Notes under the pieces: model-generated
What the model was told of the DNA's origin: nothing
The model's database searches: none
What the model saw: the letters and a program-made list of their open reading frames with translations, nothing else
Part shown: positions 20,738-29,728 of the stretch, piece by piece
How positions within the stretch are numbered: the stretch's first letter is position 1
Layout: each line of letters opens with the position of its first letter
Program-made: the position numbers and the translations under genes
Assembly: GCA_016235775.1 (NCBI GenBank)
Contig: JACRIU010000008.1
Location: forward strand, 1 to 64,000
DNA length: 64,000 nt
From: Hydrogenophilales bacterium
Lineage (GTDB): Bacteria > Pseudomonadota > Gammaproteobacteria > Burkholderiales > Thiobacteraceae
Direction of reading: 5' to 3'

Positions 20738-22768
20738 ATGAACCCTTTACTGGATTTTTCCGGCTTGCCGCGCTTTGCCGAGATCAAGCCGGAGCACGTC
20801 AGCCCGGCGATCGAGCAATTGCTGGTAGGCAATCGCGCGCTGGTGTCGACCCTGACCGCCGATGCGAGCGCGCCGACTTGGAAAAGCTTCGTGCTGCCCT
20901 TGGAAGATTCGAACGAGCACCTATCGCGCGCCTGGTCGCAGGTGTCGCACATGAACTCGGTGGTGAATAGTCCCGAACTGCGCGAGGTCTATAACGCCAA
21001 TCTATCAAAGATCACCGAATACTATGCCGAGCTGTCGCAAAATCTAAAGCTCTACGATAAATTCAAGGCGATCAAGGCCTCCCCCGAATTCACGCAATTG
21101 ACCACGGCGCAGAAAAAAATCATCGAAAACGAGCTGCGTGATTTTCGTCTCGGCGGCGCGGAACTGCCGGAGGAACAAAAAGAGCGTTTCAAGGCGATTC
21201 AGGAAGAGTTAGCCACGCTCTCCGCCCGCTTCGAGGAAAACCTGCTCGACACCACCAACGCTTACGCAAAATATGTCGAGATCGAATCCGAAGTCGCCGG
21301 CCTGCCTGCCGATGTGCTGCAAACGGCGCAGGAAGCGGCTGCCGCCGACGGCAAGCCGGGTTGGAAATTCACGCTGCACGGGCCATCCTATATGCCGGTG
21401 ATGCAATACGCCGAGCATCGCCCCTTGCGCGAAGAGTTGTACCGCGCCTATGTGACGCGCGCCTCCGAATTCGGCAAAGCGGAGTGGGACAACACGCCCC
21501 TGATCGGACAGATTCTCGCGCTGCGCCAGGAAGCGGCGCATCTGCTAGGCTATAAGAGCTATGCCGAGGTATCGCTCGCCACCAAGATGGCGGCGACACC
21601 GGCCGAGGTGTTGGATTTCTTGAATTCCCTGGCTGCGCGCGCCAAACCCTTCGCGCAAAAAGACCTGGATGAAGTGCGCGCCTTCGCCGCGGAAAAATTC
21701 GGCATGCCCGGGTTGGTAGCATGGGACATCGGCTATTACTCGGAAAAATTGCGCGAGGCGCGCTATGGTTTCTCGGATGAAGAGGTGAAGCAATATTTCC
21801 CCGAGAGCACGGTGCTGCCCGGCATGTTCAAGCTGGTGGAGACAATTTACGGTCTGAAAATTCATGCAACCCACGCGCCGGCTTGGCATGCGGATGTGCG
21901 CTTCTTTTCCATCACCGATCATACCGGGCAACTGGTCGGCCAGTTTTATCTCGACCTCTATGCGCGCAAGAACAAGCGTGGCGGGGCCTGGATGGACGAT
22001 GCGATCACGCGTCGACGCAAGCAGGAGTCAATTCAAACACCGGTGGCTTATCTCACTTGCAACTTCTCCGCTCCGGTCGGCGGCAAGCCGGCGCTGTTCA
22101 CGCACGACGAAGTAATCACCTTGTTCCACGAATTCGGCCATGGCCTGCATCACCTGCTCACCAAGATCGAAGACCTGGGCGTATCCGGCATCAACGGCGT
22201 GGAGTGGGATGCGGTCGAGCTGCCCTCGCAGTTCATGGAAAATTTTTGCTGGGAATGGGATGTGGTGCGCCACATGACGCGCCATGTGGATACCGGCGAA
22301 GCCTTGCCGCGCGCGCTGTACGACAAAATGCTGCTGGCGAAAAATTTCCAAAGCGGCTTGTTCACCATGCGGCAAATCGAGTTCGCGCTGTTCGATATGC
22401 GGCTGCACGATGACTTCGACCCGCAGGGCGCGCAGAGCGTGTTGCAATTGCTCGACGAGGTGCGTGAGCAGGTGGCGGTGATCCGCCCACCGGCCTTCAA
22501 TCGCTTCCCCAACAACTTCTCCCACATCTTCGCCGGTGGCTATGCCGCGGGCTATTACAGCTACAAGTGGGCCGAGGTGCTGTCGGCCGATGCGTACAGC
22601 CTGTTCGAGGAAAACGGCGTGCTGAGCGCCGAGGTGGGGCATCGTTTCTGGAGCGAGATATTGGGGCAGGGCGGCAGCCGTCCGGCATTGGAATCCTTCG
22701 TCGCGTTTCGCGGACGCGAGCCGACCATCGATGCGCTGCTGCGCCATTCGGGTATGGTGGAGGCATAA
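20738..22768 (+). CDS. prlC: Oligopeptidase A (M3 family metallopeptidase)
   Basis: Cytoplasmic zinc oligopeptidase that degrades signal peptides and short peptides. 676 residues, typical of PrlC/OpdA. The zinc-binding HExxH motif is LFHEFGHGLHHLL with the downstream Glu in GINGVEWDAVELPSQFMENFCWE. The C-terminal FAGGYAAGYYSYKWAEVLSADAY is conserved. It is followed after 64 nt by an SH3-anchor gene. Confidence 0.96.
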   Translation: MNPLLDFSGLPRFAEIKPEHVSPAIEQLLVGNRALVSTLTADASAPTWKSFVLPLEDSNEHLSRAWSQVSHMNSVVNSPELREVYNANLSKITEYYAELSQNLKLYDKFKAIKASPEFTQLTTAQKKIIENELRDFRLGGAELPEEQKERFKAIQEELATLSARFEENLLDTTNAYAKYVEIESEVAGLPADVLQTAQEAAAADGKPGWKFTLHGPSYMPVMQYAEHRPLREELYRAYVTRASEFGKAEWDNTPLIGQILALRQEAAHLLGYKSYAEVSLATKMAATPAEVLDFLNSLAARAKPFAQKDLDEVRAFAAEKFGMPGLVAWDIGYYSEKLREARYGFSDEEVKQYFPESTVLPGMFKLVETIYGLKIHATHAPAWHADVRFFSITDHTGQLVGQFYLDLYARKNKRGGAWMDDAITRRRKQESIQTPVAYLTCNFSAPVGGKPALFTHDEVITLFHEFGHGLHHLLTKIEDLGVSGINGVEWDAVELPSQFMENFCWEWDVVRHMTRHVDTGEALPRALYDKMLLAKNFQSGLFTMRQIEFALFDMRLHDDFDPQGAQSVLQLLDEVREQVAVIRPPAFNRFPNNFSHIFAGGYAAGYYSYKWAEVLSADAYSLFEENGVLSAEVGHRFWSEILGQGGSRPALESFVAFRGREPTIDALLRHSGMVEA

Positions 22769-22832
22769 AGCCCTTGATTTGGTCCGGCGCGTATGATATT
22801 ACATGAAGAAATTCACGTAACGGGCTGAGCTA

Positions 22833-23300
22833 ATGAGGGTTTTTTCGCTTATTGTATTGCTGGTATGGGCCTTGCCCGCGCTGGCGGATACCGCCACCGT
22901 GGTGGAGGGCACGCGCGTCAATCTGCGCAGCGGCAAGACCGATACCTACCGCGTAGTAAAGGCCTTGGAGCCCGGCGTTGAAGTCGAAGTGCTGCGTCAG
23001 GAACAAGCCTATGTCCAGGTTAAAACCAGTGAAGGCGATGTCGGTTGGCTGCCGTTGCGCTTCGTGAAGATTGTTCCCGCACCTTCCAAACAACCGGCGC
23101 CGAATTCCTCGATCGAAGAATTGAAAGCGGAAATAGCCAAAGCCCAAGCCGAGCTCAAGCAAAGCCGCTTTTCGGGAGATGGTGCTTCGGTCTGGATGTT
23201 TATTGGAGTGGGTCTCGGTGGATTGGTGCTGGGCATCCTGCTTGGCATGGTTGCCTTGCAGGCTTACTATCGAAAGAAGCTGAACGGACTAAGGATTTAA
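22833..23300 (+). CDS. SH3 and membrane-anchor domain protein (YgiM-like)
   Basis: 155 residues: a signal peptide (MRVFSLIVLLVWALPALA), one bacterial SH3 domain (TVVEGTRVNLRSGKTDTYRVVKALEPGVEVEVL..GDVGWLPLRFV), a short coiled coil (about 95-115), then a C-terminal membrane helix VWMFIGVGLGGLVLGILLGMVAL. The architecture suits a periplasmic domain tethered to the inner membrane. It ends one base before the next gene, so the two are coupled. Confidence 0.85.
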   Translation: MRVFSLIVLLVWALPALADTATVVEGTRVNLRSGKTDTYRVVKALEPGVEVEVLRQEQAYVQVKTSEGDVGWLPLRFVKIVPAPSKQPAPNSSIEELKAEIAKAQAELKQSRFSGDGASVWMFIGVGLGGLVLGILLGMVALQAYYRKKLNGLRI

Positions 23301-23301
23301 G

Positions 23302-23889
23302 ATGAAAACGCTCATTGTTTCCTTGCTAGGGTTTGCTTTTTTGCTAGGCGCGGCCGCGCAAGCGGAGATGTATCGCTGGGTGGATAAAGACGGCAAAGTG
23401 CATTACACCGATCAGCCGCCGCCGCCCAATGAAGCCAAGAAAGTGGAAGAAAAAAAATTCGGCGGCAACCTCATTCAAGGCGACCTGCCCTATGCGACGC
23501 AGCAAGCCGCAAAAAATTTCCCGGTAACGCTCTATACCGGCGATTGCGGTGAGTTTTGCACCCAGGCCAAAACGTATTTGTCCAAGCGCGGCATTCCGTA
23601 TAGCGAGCGCCTGCCCGGCAAGAACCCCGCCGACGCGGAACTGTTCAAAAAGATTTCGAAGGATAATTTTATTCCCTTGTTGCAGATCGGCGGCAGCACG
23701 CAACTTAGGGGCTTTGACGAATCGGCGTGGGCCGCCGCTCTGGATCAAGCCGGTTATCCCAAGAGCAATCCCTTCCCCCGGGGGCAGCAGCCGAAACCGG
23801 CCGAGCCGGGCAAAGCGGAAACACCGCCCGCCGCCAACACCCCGGCCAGCCCGAAGCCTGAAGACGGCGGCGGACGCAAAAGCTACTGA
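23302..23889 (+). CDS. DUF4124 domain / glutaredoxin-like periplasmic protein
   Basis: 195 residues. After a signal peptide ending AAAQA comes a DUF4124 motif (EMYRWVDKDGKVHYTDQPPP), then a glutaredoxin-like fold: VTLYTGDCGEFCTQAKTYLSKRGIPYSERL with a Cys-x3-Cys in place of CPYC, and a cis-Pro segment FIPLLQIGG. The C-terminus is Pro-rich and low complexity. It starts 1 nt after the SH3-anchor gene. A periplasmic thiol role is inferred; activity with CGEFC is unproven. Confidence 0.83.
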   Translation: MKTLIVSLLGFAFLLGAAAQAEMYRWVDKDGKVHYTDQPPPPNEAKKVEEKKFGGNLIQGDLPYATQQAAKNFPVTLYTGDCGEFCTQAKTYLSKRGIPYSERLPGKNPADAELFKKISKDNFIPLLQIGGSTQLRGFDESAWAAALDQAGYPKSNPFPRGQQPKPAEPGKAETPPAANTPASPKPEDGGGRKSY

Positions 23890-23916
23890 ACCGGATCGAA
23901 GAAAAAACGGCAATTA

Positions 23917-24044
23917 GCCACAGAGAGCACAGAGGGCACAGAGAAAATACAGTGGCTTTATCCTCATGCCGCTTTCACCTAAAGGGTGGACTAAGACTAT
24001 GAGCCTGTCGAGCTTTTCTCTGTGCCCTCTGTGACCTCTGTGGC
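23917..24044 (+). repeat. Palindromic CACAGAG-unit repeat, copy A
   Basis: The left arm has three CACAGAGnn units (GCCACAGAGAGCACAGAGGG...). The right arm is their reverse complement (TTTCTCTGTGCCCTCTGTG..GTGGC). The arms enclose a loop of about 70 nt. After the right end comes AAAATCTTTTTTTAGG, and the AGG lies just before the xthA start. Confidence 0.85.
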
Positions 24045-24068
24045 AAAATCTTTTTTTAGGTTGAAGCA

Positions 24069-24845
24069 ATGAAAATCGCCACCTGGAACGTCAACTCGCT
24101 CAAGGTGCGATTGCCGCAGGTGCTGGAATGGCTGGCGCAAAATCAGCCCGATGTGTTGTGTCTGCAAGAGACCAAGCAAGAGGATGTGAATTTTCCGCTT
24201 GCGGAATTGAACGCCGCCGGCTATCAGGCCAGCTTTTCCGGGCAAAAAACCTACAACGGCGTGGCGATCCTGAGCCGTGCGCAGCAGCAGGATGTGCAAA
24301 TGGGCATCCCCGGATTGGCGGACGAACAAAAGCGTGTCCTGGCCGCCACCGTGGATGGCGTGCGCATCGTGAATGTCTATATCCCCAATGGCCAAAGCGT
24401 CGATTCGGACAAATACCAATACAAGCTCGCTTGGCTCAAGGCGCTGGCGGCTTGGCTCGAAGCCGAGTTGAAAACCCACCCTCAACTCGCGCTGCTGGGC
24501 GATTACAACATCGCGCCGGAAGATCGCGATGTGCATGACCCGCAAGCCTGGGCGGGTCAAGTGCTCTGCTCCGAGCCGGAACGCGCGGCGTTTCAAGCGT
24601 TGATCAAGCTCGGCTTGCAGGACAGCTTCCGCTTGTTCGAGCAGCCGGAGAAATCGTTCTCGTGGTGGGATTACCGCATGAACGCCTTTCGCCGCAACAG
24701 GGGATTGCGCATCGACCATATCCTGGTTTCCGCAGCGCTGGCGCCGGCCTGCAAGGCGGCGCGAATCGACAAGGAAGCGCGCAAAGCGGAACGGCCTTCG
24801 GATCACGCGCCGGTGGCGCTGGAATTGGCGGTTATGAACGAGTAG
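24069..24845 (+). CDS. xth: Exodeoxyribonuclease III
   Basis: 258-residue AP endonuclease / 3'-5' exonuclease of base excision repair. Family motifs in order: [79 protein letters not shown], and the C-terminal [10 protein letters not shown]. It overlaps the convergent HDOD gene by 14 nt. Its leader begins inside or right after repeat copy A. Confidence 0.96.
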   Translation: MKIATWNVNSLKVRLPQVLEWLAQNQPDVLCLQETKQEDVNFPLAELNAAGYQASFSGQKTYNGVAILSRAQQQDVQMGIPGLADEQKRVLAATVDGVRIVNVYIPNGQSVDSDKYQYKLAWLKALAAWLEAELKTHPQLALLGDYNIAPEDRDVHDPQAWAGQVLCSEPERAAFQALIKLGLQDSFRLFEQPEKSFSWWDYRMNAFRRNRGLRIDHILVSAALAPACKAARIDKEARKAERPSDHAPVALELAVMNE

Positions 24846-25728
24846 GGAGTAGCGGCAGCCACGCCGCCACGGGCGCGACGCCATACCAGGTCCAACTTTT
24901 TGCGGCTTGCAGCGTGATGCGCTGAATGCGCTCATGCACTTCATCTTCGCTCAAATTCAAGAGCTGGCCGATTTCCTGGTAGTCGTCCGGCAGTCCGGCA
25001 TCGAACCAGTTGTTTGCGGCGTGGCGCGCCAGCCGGCAGGCGAGCGACACGTTTTTTGAGCGGGGCTGGTCGGCGTGCTCCTCATCCATCAACAACTGCA
25101 ACAGCTTCGGCAAGTGCCAGCGCTCGGCCAGGGCGAGTTGCAATTCCTGGCCTTGAAAACCCAACACACGCTGTTGTGCCTCGGCGCTGCGCAAGGCCGG
25201 ATCGGCGCGCATCATGCCGCGGATAGCGAGCATCAACTGCGGCGCGAAACACCATATCAGAATTTCCGCCAAGTCGTGCAGCAGCGCGGCAATGGTCACT
25301 TCATCCGATTCCATATCGTGGCGCAACATCGCCCAATCCTGTGCATACAGCGCGGCATGGCGCGCGCGGCTCATGCTGCGCATCACGCCGATCAGCGCGT
25401 CCGGATGATCCTTCAGCGTGGACTCGATGCTGGGTAAATGCGCGAAATGGCGGAAGAAGGGCGTGGTGCCGAGCATCATCAAGGCGTGCGCGATGGTGGT
25501 AATTTCCATCGCCTGACGCTTGCTGCGGTGGGTGTGCAGATAGCGCAGCACCTTCAGCGTCATCAAGGGATCATGCATGATCGCATCCGCCAATTCGCGC
25601 CCGTTCAGATTGTCTTCGTTGTCCTTGAATTGGACGAGTTCCGCCTGGGTGCGGGTAAGCACCGGGATATCCGCCTGGTCGAAATACTCGACCCAAGCGG
25701 CGACATCTTTGAGCGGGCGCGTAATCAT
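24832..25728 (-). CDS. HDOD domain signalling protein
   Basis: 298 residues with a helical HDOD fold: [39 protein letters not shown], then [24 protein letters not shown] and [28 protein letters not shown] proteins resemble HD phosphodiesterases without full catalytic residues and often act in bacterial signalling. No GGDEF or EAL domain is attached. Specific role unknown. Confidence 0.87.
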   Translation of the reverse strand: MITRPLKDVAAWVEYFDQADIPVLTRTQAELVQFKDNEDNLNGRELADAIMHDPLMTLKVLRYLHTHRSKRQAMEITTIAHALMMLGTTPFFRHFAHLPSIESTLKDHPDALIGVMRSMSRARHAALYAQDWAMLRHDMESDEVTIAALLHDLAEILIWCFAPQLMLAIRGMMRADPALRSAEAQQRVLGFQGQELQLALAERWHLPKLLQLLMDEEHADQPRSKNVSLACRLARHAANNWFDAGLPDDYQEIGQLLNLSEDEVHERIQRITLQAAKSWTWYGVAPVAAWLPLLPTRS

Positions 25729-25779
25729 GGTTTCAGTTTAGATTAGCGGCGGATAACAGGCTGACTTTATGGCGATTTT

Positions 25780-25825
25780 GTAGCGCAGGCATCTTGCCGG
25801 CATGCCGGCTGGAAGCCGGCCCTAT
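25780..25825 (+). repeat. Inverted repeat GTAGCGCAGGCATCTTGCC / GGCTGGAAGCCGGCCCTA
   Basis: Between the HDOD and histidine-kinase genes lies GCCGGCATGCCGGC next to GGCTGGAAGCCGGCC, which can fold into a GC-rich hairpin. Only one copy is in the window. It could act as a terminator or be a dispersed repeat. Confidence 0.5.
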
Positions 25826-25835
25826 CGAGAGGCGA

Positions 25836-27968
25836 TCAAACCACGGGCAACATTATCGTCACCACGACCCCGGCCCCATCCTTGCGATTCTCGGCGCGCA
25901 CGCCGCCGCCGTGGTATTCGGCGATCAGGCGCACGATGTAGAGGCCAAATCCCAAATGCGGCTCGTCGTCCGTCTGGCGCGGCCGCACCGAGACCATGGA
26001 TTGGAATAACTGCCCCGCCATCTCCGCCGGCAGGAGCGGGCCTTCGTTTGAAATGGTGAGTAGCGCCTGTTGCTTGTCGTGCGCGAGCGCCAAGTCGATC
26101 GAGCTGTCCGCGCGGTGAAAATCCACTGCATTCGAGATCAGCTTGTCCAACATCTGCGCGATCAAGTCGGGCCCGCCGGACAAGACAATCGGCTCCGACG
26201 GGATGCGCAAATTGAAATCCACGCCCGGATAAGCGCCGCGATAGCCCTCCACGCAACCTGCAATCACCGGGATCAGATCGAATGCTTCGCGCTCCGCGCT
26301 TTGCAGTGCGTGCTCCAGTTGACGTGCCTCGGTCATGCGCGTGAGCAGCGTGTTCAGGCGGCGGATGCCGTCCTGTGCGCGGTCCATATAAATCCGAGCC
26401 TCGTCCGGCACCGGCTGTTGCGCCAGGTTGTCGAGCGATGAGCGCACGACCGCGATCGGCGTGCGCAATTCATGCGACAGGCGCGAGGCCATATTCTCCA
26501 GATAGTGGTTGTACTGTCCGAGCCGTTCCAACACGCTGGAAAAGCCGCGCGACAAATCACCGATCTCATCCGTGGCGCGCGCGCTTTGCTTCAACCCGCC
26601 CACCACGCGTCCCTTGGCGTCGATCGCTGTCTCGGCCTCCAGGCTCAGTTTGCGGATGCGATAGGACAAGCGCGAAGCGAACAGCAGCATGCCCAGCGCG
26701 ACGATCAAGAACACCGCCAACACGCTGGTAAACAGCTTTTCCAGCGCTTGGTTGCGCAACGTGAGCACGCTATTGGTGGTTTCTTCCGACACGGCCGCGC
26801 CGATGATTTGATCCTGCACCCAAATCGGATGCGCGCTGGAGACGATCACCGCTTTTCCGTCCGCTGTTGCGCGCCGCCCGGTTTGCGCCACGCCGCGCAG
26901 TGCGCTCTCGATTTCTCTAGTCTCAAGTCGCGGCGCTTTCGCGGTGTCATCCGTAAATGCATCAGTCGGTTGCTGGAGCAGCCGCACATAGATCGGTCGC
27001 AGCGTGAGCGCCTTGATACGTTCGAGCAGCGATTGTTCGGTAGGCGCCAGGGCCTGCTGCGCCTGTTTCAAGCTGCCCATTTCCGCGATCACGCGCTGGC
27101 TTTTATCCACCACACGTATCCGGCTCGTCGCGCGCCCCAAGCCTTGCACCACTTGCTGAATCTCGGGCGAGGGCACGACCAAACGCCCCATGCCTTCGCG
27201 CTGTGCGACAGTCGAGGTGTTGATCCATGCGCTGATCCCGGCTTCCGGTGTGCTCACCTCCGCGCTGGCGAAAGCCAGTTTTTCGCCCAGCAGCGATTGC
27301 GGCAACGACAGCTCCACGTTGTAGCCGGTAGGGGTTTCGCGCCATACCGCTTTAATGCGGGGCTCGGGCTGCCCCAAGGCGAGCTTGCCGTCCTGAAATT
27401 GCACCGCATGCGCCGGGCCGGTGCCGGGCCGTAGGGGGCTTACGCTAAAACGCTTGAATTCCCCCTCGGGCGTGGTGAGCGCGAATTCGATATGGTCGGC
27501 TGACTCGAGTAACAGGCTGTTTGACGCGCGGTAATGCACTTGCGCATCGCTCACTTCGATCAGCGCATAAACATACGCGCCATGCTGGCCGAGGCGCAGC
27601 TTGAAAGCGGCGCTGCTGGCCGGCGTGTTTTCAGTAGCGGGAGGCGGGGCGTAAGCGTGCGCGGTCAAAGTGGCCGGCCAATCGGATGCAGCGCCATCCA
27701 CCTCCATGGCCGCGGGCAGGGCGAAGAGATACAAATCCCCCGGCTCATGCCAGGGCGAGGCGTGCCCCGGTTGCGGCTCGAACAGGCGTGGCCGGTCGTG
27801 CAAGGCGGTGGCCACCGCCTGCGCCGTTGCCGCGACGGATTGCTCATGGCCTAGGCGCAGCGCGCGTTCCACTTCTTGTACAAAGGACAGCCCAACCCAG
27901 GGCACGGCGAGCAGGGTAAGCGAGACGAGCAAGAGTTTGGCGCGGATGCTGAAGCGGGGCTTGATCAT
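25836..27968 (-). CDS. pdsS: Sensor histidine kinase, proteobacterial dedicated sortase system type
   Basis: 710 residues. An N-terminal membrane helix (FSIRAKLLLVSLTLLAVPWVGLSFV), a large periplasmic sensor region (about 40-410), a second membrane helix (LFTSVLAVFLIVALGMLLFASRL), HAMP, then HisKA with ENMASRLSHELRTPIAVVRSS and HATPase with LISNAVDFHRADSSI and HLGFGLYIVRLIAEYHGGGV. The N-terminal style (EQSVAATAQAVATALHDRPRLFEP) resembles the dedicated sortase system kinase family as I recall it. The ATG at 27968 overlaps the regulator stop (ATGA). No sortase gene is in the window. Confidence 0.78.
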   Translation of the reverse strand: MIKPRFSIRAKLLLVSLTLLAVPWVGLSFVQEVERALRLGHEQSVAATAQAVATALHDRPRLFEPQPGHASPWHEPGDLYLFALPAAMEVDGAASDWPATLTAHAYAPPPATENTPASSAAFKLRLGQHGAYVYALIEVSDAQVHYRASNSLLLESADHIEFALTTPEGEFKRFSVSPLRPGTGPAHAVQFQDGKLALGQPEPRIKAVWRETPTGYNVELSLPQSLLGEKLAFASAEVSTPEAGISAWINTSTVAQREGMGRLVVPSPEIQQVVQGLGRATSRIRVVDKSQRVIAEMGSLKQAQQALAPTEQSLLERIKALTLRPIYVRLLQQPTDAFTDDTAKAPRLETREIESALRGVAQTGRRATADGKAVIVSSAHPIWVQDQIIGAAVSEETTNSVLTLRNQALEKLFTSVLAVFLIVALGMLLFASRLSYRIRKLSLEAETAIDAKGRVVGGLKQSARATDEIGDLSRGFSSVLERLGQYNHYLENMASRLSHELRTPIAVVRSSLDNLAQQPVPDEARIYMDRAQDGIRRLNTLLTRMTEARQLEHALQSAEREAFDLIPVIAGCVEGYRGAYPGVDFNLRIPSEPIVLSGGPDLIAQMLDKLISNAVDFHRADSSIDLALAHDKQQALLTISNEGPLLPAEMAGQLFQSMVSVRPRQTDDEPHLGFGLYIVRLIAEYHGGGVRAENRKDGAGVVVTIMLPVV

Positions 27969-28654
27969 TCCTTCCACCGATACCCCATGCCGTACAAGGT
28001 TTCGATCGCATCGAATGTACTATCCAACGCGGCAAACTTTTTGCGAATGCGTTTGATGTGCGAGGTGATCGTGGCGTCGTCCACCGTGAGCTTGGCTTCG
28101 CTCATGAGGTGGTCGCGGTCTTTCAAGTGGCCGGGGAATTTTGCCAGCGCATGCACCATCCAAAATTCGGTGAGCGTGAGCGGCACGGTTTGACCATCCC
28201 AGCTCGCCGCCATGCGCTTCAAATCCAGCACCAATTTGCCGCGCGTCAGAATCTCGTCCGCGTCGGCGTGCGTGGCCACGGCATCCATGCGCCGGAACAG
28301 CGCGCTGATGCGCGCCAGCAAATGCGGCAGGCTCACGTCCTTGGTCAGATAGTCGTCGGCCCCCATGCGCAAGCCGGCCACCGTGTCGAAATCGCTGTCG
28401 CGCGCTGTCAGAAAAATGATCGCCAATTTCTCCGACTTGGCGCGCAAATCGCGGCATAAGGTAAAACCGCCATCGATTTCATCTTCCAGGCCGATGTCGA
28501 TGATCGCCAGATCCGGCAGCCGCGTTTGCATGCCGGCCGTCGCCTCGCGCCGGTTGGCATAGGCGGCGACCTCGTAACCCTGGCGGCGCAGCGCGTCGGC
28601 GTAGTTGGCCCGAATCGCGGGCTCGTCTTCCACAATCGCAATCGTTCTTCCCAT
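27965..28654 (-). CDS. pdsR: Response regulator, proteobacterial dedicated sortase system type
   Basis: 229 residues: receiver domain (GRTIAIVEDEPAIRANYADALRRQGYEV; Asp in LAIIDIGLEDEIDGG; LTKD in the Lys position) and a C-terminal OmpR-type winged helix (VPLTLTEFWMVHALAKFPGHLKDRDHLMSEAKLTVDDATITSHIKRIRKKF..IETLYGMGYRWKE). The track ORF extends upstream; ATG 28654 gives the receiver N-terminus. Coupled to the kinase by a 4-nt overlap. It probably senses envelope state. Assignment to the sortase-system subfamily is by recollection of its style. Confidence 0.8.
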   Translation of the reverse strand: MGRTIAIVEDEPAIRANYADALRRQGYEVAAYANRREATAGMQTRLPDLAIIDIGLEDEIDGGFTLCRDLRAKSEKLAIIFLTARDSDFDTVAGLRMGADDYLTKDVSLPHLLARISALFRRMDAVATHADADEILTRGKLVLDLKRMAASWDGQTVPLTLTEFWMVHALAKFPGHLKDRDHLMSEAKLTVDDATITSHIKRIRKKFAALDSTFDAIETLYGMGYRWKE

Positions 28655-28812
28655 GGCGGCGACTATACCCGATCTTGTTCGCGTGTGAAGCGGGCCGAAT
28701 CCGCTGCCACGATTTCGCCACAATTCATCCCCGGCATGCCTGGATTGCCCCTGCCCACGCCCGATTTGAGGGCTTAAATGGGCAGCGTCAACCACACGCA
28801 AGGAGTGCCGCC

Positions 28813-29046
28813 ATGAACACAAAACCCGCCACCGTTTTCACCCGCACCGTTTACACCGATTTTTTACGCTTCATGCTGGCGAGCCTGGCCACCGGCATGG
28901 TCGCCGCCATGTTGCTGAGTTCGGCGGTGATTTTGTTATCGGGGCCGAAGCCGACCTCAACTGACGAGGCATCGGTTACGACTAGCGACAGCAGTAAGCG
29001 CGTCCGCACTACTTGGGCTTCACTTCCCGGCGCCGATGCTGCGTGA
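28813..29046 (+). CDS. Small membrane protein, unknown
   Basis: 77 residues: MNTKPATVFTRTVYTDFLRF, one strong hydrophobic segment MLASLATGMVAAMLLSSAVILLSG (about 21-44) and a polar tail. AGGAG lies 8 nt before ATG 28813, and it sits divergent to pdsR. I recognise no family. The good ribosome-binding site and membrane segment support a real gene; no homology evidence is available. Confidence 0.5.
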   Translation: MNTKPATVFTRTVYTDFLRFMLASLATGMVAAMLLSSAVILLSGPKPTSTDEASVTTSDSSKRVRTTWASLPGADAA

Positions 29047-29120
29047 TGACAAAAGTGAATTGGAAGCAAGTGTTTGAGCAGAAGCAGTGCTAATTTGAAA
29101 CTCGCATAGCGAGCCTGCGT

Positions 29121-29159
29121 CCCTCTCGCCCGCTTGCGGGAGAGAGCTAGGAGAGAGGG
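29121..29159 (+). repeat. CCCTCTC / GAGAGGG palindromic repeat
   Basis: CCCTCTC..CCCGCTTGCGGG..GAGAGCTAGGAGAGAGGG folds as a nested hairpin in the gap between two small ORFs. One copy; a weaker relative of the type at 57351 and inside the repeat at 62646. Confidence 0.55.
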
Positions 29160-29223
29160 CGCGAGTTAGCGCATGTCACCGCCCAAGCCATGGGGCTTGG
29201 CGGTCTTTTCAAAGGAGAGATTC

Positions 29224-29349
29224 ATGTTGCTAGGCTATTTGATTTACCGGTTTGCGATGCCACGCTATTTCGCCAAGAAGCGTGATGAGGATGAGTCTTG
29301 GATGCTTGGGGCGGAAGCGTGGGTGCCGGTGGGTTTGGTTCGGCGGTAG
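29224..29349 (+). CDS. Small hypothetical protein (41 aa)
   Basis: MLLGYLIYRFAMPRYFAKKRDEDESWMLGAEAWVPVGLVRR follows a strong AAAGGAGAG Shine-Dalgarno sequence 6 nt before the ATG. Too short for the ORF track. A hairpin at about 29179-29202 (CCGCCCAAGCC / GGCTTGGCGG) lies just upstream. The family is unrecognised; the ribosome-binding site is the main support. Confidence 0.4.
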   Translation: MLLGYLIYRFAMPRYFAKKRDEDESWMLGAEAWVPVGLVRR

Positions 29350-29410
29350 ATGTCGATTGAGTCCTGCTCCGATGGCGCTGTTGCAGCCGCAAAGTGGCCA
29401 TGCTAAGCTA

Positions 29411-29430
29411 GTTCCGTATATTTTCCGTAC
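29411..29430 (+). promoter_or_regulatory. Possible operator/promoter of the DUF1778-GNAT pair
   Basis: TTCCGTATATTTTCCGTAC contains TCCGTA twice, offset by 11 nt (about one helical turn), around a TATATT -10-like box 27 nt before the antitoxin start. Ribbon-helix-helix antitoxins of this class autorepress at short repeats, so this is a reasonable but untested operator. Confidence 0.35.
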
Positions 29431-29443
29431 AAAAGGCCCTGCC

Positions 29444-29728
29444 ATGCCAACTACGCTACCCAATGAACGCATCGACTTGCGCACCTCGCCCGAGATCAAG
29501 GAGCTGATCGTTCGGGCAGCCTCGACCGCCGGTTTATCGGTCAGCGCTTTTTTGTTGGGCGCGGCGCAGGAGCGCGCCCGGCAAATTTTGACCGAAAACG
29601 AATCGATCACACTGACCTCCCGCGATTGGCGCGCCTTCGTCAAGGCCTTGGACAACACCGAGAAGCCTAGACCGAAACTGGCTGCCGCCATGAAGCGTCA
29701 CCGCAACTGGCAGCAAAGCAAACCTTGA
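29444..29728 (+). CDS. DUF1778 ribbon-helix-helix antitoxin (TacA-like)
   Basis: 94 residues. The N-terminal RHH segment NERIDLRTSPEIKELIVRAASTAGLSVSAFLLGAAQERARQIL is the DUF1778 pattern. The C-terminal part (TLTSRDWRAFVKALDNTEKPRPKLAAAM) would wrap the toxin. The first gene of a two-gene unit with the GNAT toxin, overlapping it by 4 nt. ATG 29444 is used instead of the long upstream extension. Confidence 0.87.
   Translation: MPTTLPNERIDLRTSPEIKELIVRAASTAGLSVSAFLLGAAQERARQILTENESITLTSRDWRAFVKALDNTEKPRPKLAAAMKRHRNWQQSKP

Noticed and set aside
23917-24044. CRISPR array
   Set aside because: The repeats are inverted short units around a loop, with no series of equal-length spacers.
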